Assembly (NCBI GenBank): GCA_014218235.1
Contig: CM024753.1
Span: forward strand, 1,178,001-1,242,000
Length of the DNA stretch: 64,000 nt
Source of the DNA: Colocasia esculenta
Taxonomy: Eukaryota > Streptophyta > Magnoliopsida > Alismatales > Araceae
Direction: 5' to 3'
Shown here: piece after piece, positions 59,347 to 64,000 of the stretch
Position numbering within the stretch: the first letter of the stretch is position 1
How the letters are laid out: each line of letters begins with the position of its first letter
Notes under the pieces: model-generated
Told to the model about the DNA's origin: nothing
Database searches by the model: none
The model's input: only the letters and a program-made list of their open reading frames with translations
Program-made: the position numbers and the translations under genes

Positions 59347-60172
59347 GTGCCTGTTTGGCATGGGATTAAAAAAAATGGGGACGGAGAAATTAATTTGGGG
59401 ATACATTATCCCCATTTCTAATCCACCTCTTGTTTGGTATTTTTAGGGTTAGATTTTTGAAGATATCCCTATTCTTTGTTTGATAGGAAACGATGTTAAT
59501 GTGGGGATAGAACTTTTATTTTTACTTTTGGTTGTCTCTTAGTCTCTTGTTGTGCGATCGGTGTCTAGAGCTGATGATCAAGGAGTTTGGCGTGCCGCCG
59601 GTGGTCTTTGTCTCGCACGATGGGTGCCTCGACTTGCCGGGCCAGCGCGGGACCGCCGCCACGCCTCTGGCTTTTCAGGCACTGAGGCTCACGGGTGTCG
59701 ATGCCAACACCGACATCCCCTTCATGTCCTTCGAAATCAGGTCAAACGCCGCATTGTCCCCCCCCCCCCCCCCCTCTTCGCCGTGAACGTTTATTCTAGT
59801 AGGGGTGCCGCCTCGTTCGAGGACAAGCCGCCGTTACTCGAGGAGCTGGAGATCAACACCCGACAGGTCTGACGAAAGATGAGATCGATTTTGAATCCTA
59901 TTCGAGTGAACACCTATCTCCACGAGGACGCCGACCTCTCGAGTCCTGCGCGAGAGTGGATAGGGTGATTTTGGAGAAAAAATGGGTGTAGAAAATGGGG
60001 ACAAACTATCCCACCAAAAAAATGGGATAATTTATCCCCAATTTACCCCCACTTTTTTAGGATATCCCCAAAATATTTAAACCATGTTTATCCCTTTTTT
60101 TTTGAGGCACCAAACTTGGTATGGGGTTAACTTAACTTTTATCCCCCATTTAATCCCATACCAAACAAGCAG
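59347..60172. mobile_element. Harbinger-type non-autonomous element carrying a captured gene fragment
   Basis: The left end GTGCCTGTTTGGCATGGGAT is matched by the right end, reverse-complemented CTGCTTGTTTGGTATGGGAT. TTA lies directly outside both ends (59344-59346 and 60173-60175). Subterminal regions share TATCCCCA-type text in inverted arrangement. Between them is a GC-rich block that encodes part of a Yip1-family protein. No transposase is present. This is the Pack-type arrangement, a host gene piece between transposon ends. Confidence 0.8.
59574..59960 (+). pseudogene. YIPF5-like (Yip1 family) gene fragment inside the Harbinger element
   Basis: Yip1-family proteins are Golgi/ER membrane proteins that bind Rab GTPases. 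The fragment covers only the cytosolic N-terminal part. It starts MIKEFGVPPVVF, continues to IPFMSFEI, then in another frame SFEDKPPLLEELEINTRQV, a TGA where Trp is expected, then RKMRSILNPIRVN and LHEDADLS. The frame change falls in a C-run at about 59760-59774. The transmembrane segments are missing. It has a frameshift and a stop and cannot make a full protein. No intron is apparent within it. Confidence 0.75.
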
Positions 60173-60175
60173 TTA

Positions 60176-60418
60176 TAGTCAGAAGCGTCGTTGTGCATGT
60201 GATATTTGAAGAATTAAAGGTGGCTTTTAGAGGGGCAGACCTTGTCTGCTTGTTTATAGTAACCAGGGTTGGTAACTACATCTCCTTCTCTTCAAATACA
60301 AGTCATCACAAGTTTGGGTCTGGCTACCAGAAGTAGTCTAGGAGGCATCAATTTTAAATTGATCTTATGCATGTCCTAGAAAAATTTGTAAGCTCCTTCT
60401 CCTCCTCTTGTTATGCTT
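60176..60418. other. Intergenic DNA
   Basis: No feature recognised between the Harbinger element and the LTR-like region. Confidence 0.5.
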
Positions 60419-61250
60419 TGTCTATGATGGGCCCCTGTGGTCGGCCCATCTCGACCCGACTTGGGCCCCATTGCCGCGACGACCCAGCAGACCTAGGTGA
60501 CTTAATCAATTAAGGGATCCAACTAATCGATTAAGTCTTCCCAATCGATTAAGCCTTCCTAATCAATCAAGTCCTACTACTAATCGATTAAGCGTCCCCC
60601 TTATCGGTTGAATATCTTGACCGCTATCTATTTGCAATGGGCCACCATAGTCGGTGAGCCTTGGCCCGATTAGGGCCCATATTTGTAGTGATCCAGTCCT
60701 AGCAAGACGAGACGGCTAGAGCCGGCCCAGGGTACGACCTATGTATGGCCAGTGCCAAATCGTGGCACCCCCACGCACATCCTTAGGGATGGTTCAGGTA
60801 CAGTTAGCGGCACTCCACGCCTGTTCTTGGAGATGGTCTGCGTACGATCACTTAGGCCGACGACACCCTACGCATGACCCATCTTAGGACAACGATGCCT
60901 TATGCGCGTTCCAGGAGATGGCATGCATATGACTGGCCCAGGTTAATAGCACTTTGCACACTACTCAGGAATGGTCGGTGCACATCCTAACTACTATAGC
61001 GGGAGTGGCAAATACGTCGCCTCCGACTTCTGTCCCTCTATAAAAGCAACCTTGGGGTCACAGGTAAAGAAAGAGGAGGACCGGGACCTCTCGGCCCTAG
61101 TTGTCGGCATCTCTCTCTCTCTCTCTCAATATCCCTTGATTCTCTTAGCTTTCCCTTGCTTAAGATTGACTATTGACTTAGGCATCGGAGGATCGATCTC
61201 ATGAGCTCCAACTCGGGAGTTTCAAGACATTGTTGGCCTGACATCAACAA
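60419..61250 (+). repeat. Probable Ty3/gypsy LTR
   Basis: It contains a TATA-type promoter (CTATAAAAG at about 61038) followed by a CT run and, near the end, TTGACTTAGGCATCGGAGG, a phrase typical of the R-U5 part of monocot gypsy LTRs. It begins with TG and ends near CATCAACA. Imperfect AATCGATTAAG repeats lie at 60500-60615, and an imperfect GCAC/GATGG periodicity at 60760-60980. No second LTR is in the window, and no clear PBS follows. Confidence 0.5.
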
Positions 61251-61311
61251 TTTTGCTTCTTATCATCCACTCTTTCCTTTGAGCACCCAAGCTTTGTGAA
61301 GTCGGATCTTC

Positions 61312-61758
61312 TTGGCCTTTGTAGGCTCTCAGATCGACTTCATTAGTGTTGAAGCAGTCCTGCCTGTGGAGATCGGAGAGACCTCACCTCGAGTCGCAGC
61401 GTATGACCCCGACGTCAATGTCAAGAGGATGCTTGGAAATATGGAACTTGTCAAAAAAGCAAGAGAAAAGACCCTGATTAGTGCTGCAACACTCTAGTAG
61501 TCGGCAACAAAGTTCCACAACGAGCGAGTCAGAGGGAGATGGTTCCTAGCTGGCGACCTCATCCTTAGGAAAGTAGTAGCCTCGGACCTGATTGGTTCTG
61601 TTGGAAAACTCGATCCAACATGGGAAGGGCCATATAGAGTTGTACGGGTCTTGGGACACAACATCCGTAAGTTTGAGACTACCTCAAGCAAGTCTATCTT
61701 GAGGATGTGGAATGTAATTAACCTCAAGAGGTACCTTGTATATCTCTCAAAAGACTAG
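61312..61758 (+). pseudogene. Ty3/gypsy integrase C-terminal remnant
   Basis: A single frame with two internal stops (61498-61503) reads EAVLPVEIGETSPRV, then KKAREKTL, KFHNERVRGRWFLAGDLIL, KLDPTWEGPYRVVRVLG, then RMWNVINLKRYL. This is the end of a gypsy pol polyprotein: the integrase C-terminal region with its GPY-type motif. Reverse transcriptase, RNase H and the integrase core are absent between it and the LTR-like region on its left, so most of gag-pol has been deleted. Confidence 0.8.
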
Positions 61759-61904
61759 CAATTGATTGTGTTGCAATTACTCGATTATGTTCGCCCTTAA
61801 CTATAGAGGTTGGATGGCCCCTGCATTGCTGCCTCTCGACAACTAATTAATCGATTGTTTCTATGAATTAATTGATTATGTTTTTCGTCTGAATCGATCA
61901 ACTG

Positions 61905-62580
61905 TTGAGGTCGGACGGACCCCCATGCCGTCATCTCTCAAAAAACATGCTTGAGGTCGAACGTGCCATATGTTGCCACCTCTTAAACTTCGTCAAGGTC
62001 AGATAGAACCCATGCTGCCACCTCTCAAAAAATATGCTCGAGGTCGGACGTGCTCGGTGTTGCCACCTCTCGAGGTTGGACGGACCCCTATTGTGCAACC
62101 TCTCAACAAGCATGTTTGAGGTCAAATGTGCCATGTACTGCCACCTCTCAAACTTCGCCGAGGTCGGATGACTCATGCCACCACCTCTCAAAAAGTATGC
62201 TCGAGGTTGGTCATGCTATGTACTGCCATCTCTCAAACTTCACCAAGGTCAATTGAACTCCCATGTTGCCACCTCTTAAAAAGCATGTTTGAGGTCGGGC
62301 ATACCATGTGCTGCCACTTTTCAAACTTTGTCAAGGTTGCACGAACTCTCATGTCACCACCTCTCAAAAAAGAGATATCCGAGATCAGACATGCTCCGTG
62401 CTACCATCTTTTGAGGTTGGATATGCCATGTGCTGCCACCTCTCAAACCTTCACAAAGGTCAGACAGACCCCCATGCTGCCGTCTCTCAAAAAACATGTA
62501 TGAGGTTCGACAAGCCACACGTAGCCACTTATCAGATCAACCCTCGAGGTCCACCAGTGCGCAACTCCCTTATTGAAGGC
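61905..62580. repeat. Tandem repeat array downstream of integrase, about 85 bp period
   Basis: About seven or eight units, each with TGCCACCTCTCAAAAA-CATG, then TGAGGTCGGACGTGCCATGT, then CTGCCACCTCTCAAACTTC and AAGGTCGGA-GAACCCCATGC. Units differ by substitutions and small indels; one at about 62353-62476 is longer. The array lies between the integrase remnant and the antisense ORF. Confidence 0.85.
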
Positions 62581-62659
62581 ACTCTTTGACCAAGTTTGAA
62601 AATAACACAATGCTCGTGCCGACAATCACATTTAGAGGCAACTAAAAAAAAGCAATGCA

Positions 62660-64000
62660 ACAATCTATTCATTCAAAAAGACTTATACATACAAGCAAGG
62701 AAGTTGGCCCTACATACAAAAGGGGCCTAACATCGTTACTGCCAAAGAAAAGAGCAACAAAAAAGTTCAAAAAGTTGAGATTAGGCTTAGGCTTCGGCTT
62801 CATCCCCAGCCCTATTGCTTCAGCTTCCCCTTCAGGCGTGGCCAATTTCTCTAGCACCTCAACAAAGCCAAGGTTTAAGTCGGTGTGGTGTGCCTAAATG
62901 TCCTCCAAGCAAGCGGTGTAGCCGATGAAGCACCGAAGCTTGTAGGTAGGCACCCCCGCTTACATGATTAGGGCGCTGAACTCTTCGCTTGCGTAGAAGG
63001 ACTTCACCGCCTCGGACGGAGCAGCCTCAACCACCAGCTCCTCTTCTCGGGCTTTTGTTACCTCCTCCCAAGTCGATCATGCCCTCTTCTTGGACTTGAG
63101 GAGCTACTTCTTCAGTTGCTCGACCTCCTCTGCCATCCTGGACTCCCAGTGGCGGGACTCCTCGCCCATTAGGAGGAGCTCCTTAAAACGCTCCCCTATG
63201 AGATGGGAGGTGCCTAAAGCTCATACTGCCCCCTCATCACCTCGTGAAGGATGTTTGATGCTGGAGACTTTGCCATCTTAGCACGGTAATGAGGGAGGAG
63301 ACAGGCTCAGGATAGCTCGCTTATCACCCCCTGATTCGTCAGGTTATGGTCATCATTAAGCTTCCATCTCTGTGGTTAGGGTTTGGCAGCTTTCGTTGGG
63401 TCCTTGGATGTTGTCCCCTCTGCGCCCCCGCCCATGGATAGCAAGGACTTTGACATCTTGCTCATAGCCCAACGCTTCCCTGGGCTCTTTCCCTCTGGGG
63501 GGGGGGGGGGGTCTCCAAGCCTGCCGTCCCTAGGCCTTCAGATGGCACCTCAGTTGCACCCTCATCAACGTTCGAGTACTAGGGCCTCTTCTTGTTGGGC
63601 TTGGCCCCGGTGCCTTCTTGAGAGCAGCAAAATTCATTGAACCCGCATGAGAAAGAAGTTCAGAGGTTAGTCATTGCAACTCGATTCGTCTGAACTATCC
63701 TTCAAATTTCTAGAACTAATCTTACCCTCCACTTGGGGAGTGGCCAACCTCACCTGCTCCAAGTTCTCCTTTGTCAGAAGAAGCTAGGTTGATCGTTTGC
63801 GAATAGCACCTGCACGACAAGTTCTAACGGTTCATTGACCTCGGGAGATATCGGGCTAGACTTGGGAATCTTCTCGACCCAAGTGGTTGGGAAGGAGAAC
63901 CTGTTGCCGGCCCTTAGCCTAACAAAGAAGAACCTCCCCTTCCACTAGTGGATGGAGGTGGGGAGAATGACCACCAACGATGCATTTGGCCTTGACGGCT
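62660..64000 (-). pseudogene. Antisense retroelement ORF remnant (gypsy-type transposon protein)
   Basis: Read on the minus strand from the right edge, broken frames give KGRFFFVRLRAGNRFSFP, then a Pro/Gly-rich linker with a C-run (63498-63511), a Glu/Lys-rich coiled-coil-like stretch (about 63050-63200) and VKSFYASEEFSALIM (near 62990). This order resembles the plant 'putative gypsy type transposon' protein family (Transposase_28-like). Many stops and frameshifts are present. It faces the integrase remnant. The family assignment is from pattern memory only. Confidence 0.5.

Overview
The window is nuclear DNA of a flowering plant. Four plant genes with spliced, GT-AG-bounded exons are embedded in transposon-rich, AT-rich intergenic DNA. 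The GC-rich exons of the homeodomain gene and the close resemblance of three genes to rice proteins (PAP3, ROC3 and JMJ706 types) point to a monocot. I cannot name the species.

Layout. (1) 1-1830, minus strand: first exon of a plastid-lipid-associated protein/fibrillin gene that runs off the left edge. (2) 1831-13878: AT-rich repeats with a Tourist/Harbinger-type MITE at 3128-3570, then a minus-strand LTR retrotransposon at 4504-13878 with unusually long LTRs (about 3.3 kb), a CCHC gag remnant, a PBS, a PPT and no pol. A piece of its interior lies beyond the right LTR and directly touches the 5' leader of the next gene. (3) 13879-17845, plus strand: complete eight-exon ALG2 mannosyltransferase gene. 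(4) 17846-24080: intergenic DNA with a hAT-type element carrying a tRNA-like sequence (19753-20115) and another Harbinger-type MITE. (5) 25527-34272, plus strand: eleven-exon HD-Zip IV transcription factor of the ROC3/HDG5 type. (6) 34273-47460: gene-poor DNA with several terminal-inverted-repeat (TIR) elements, including a second, inverted and truncated copy of the tRNA-carrying hAT family at 43275-43584. (7) 47882-55779, plus strand: eleven-exon JmjN/JmjC histone demethylase of the JMJ706 type. (8) 55780-64000: MITEs, a Harbinger-type element carrying a broken piece of a Yip1-family (YIPF5-like) gene (59347-60172), and a decayed Ty3/gypsy element with an integrase C-terminus, an array of about 85-bp repeats and an antisense ORF remnant, which together suggest the Tat lineage.

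The four genes are unrelated in function: plastoglobule lipid-binding protein, ER N-glycan assembly, epidermal transcription factor and chromatin demethylase. They do not form a cluster or pathway. The most interesting material is in the mobile elements: a tRNA-like cargo fixed inside a hAT-type family, a gene fragment captured by a Harbinger-type element, a retrotransposon remnant that ends at the ALG2 leader, and a dimeric minisatellite inside an LTR. Two of the genes carry four single-base deletions in otherwise intact conserved exons, which look more like consensus errors than real inactivation.
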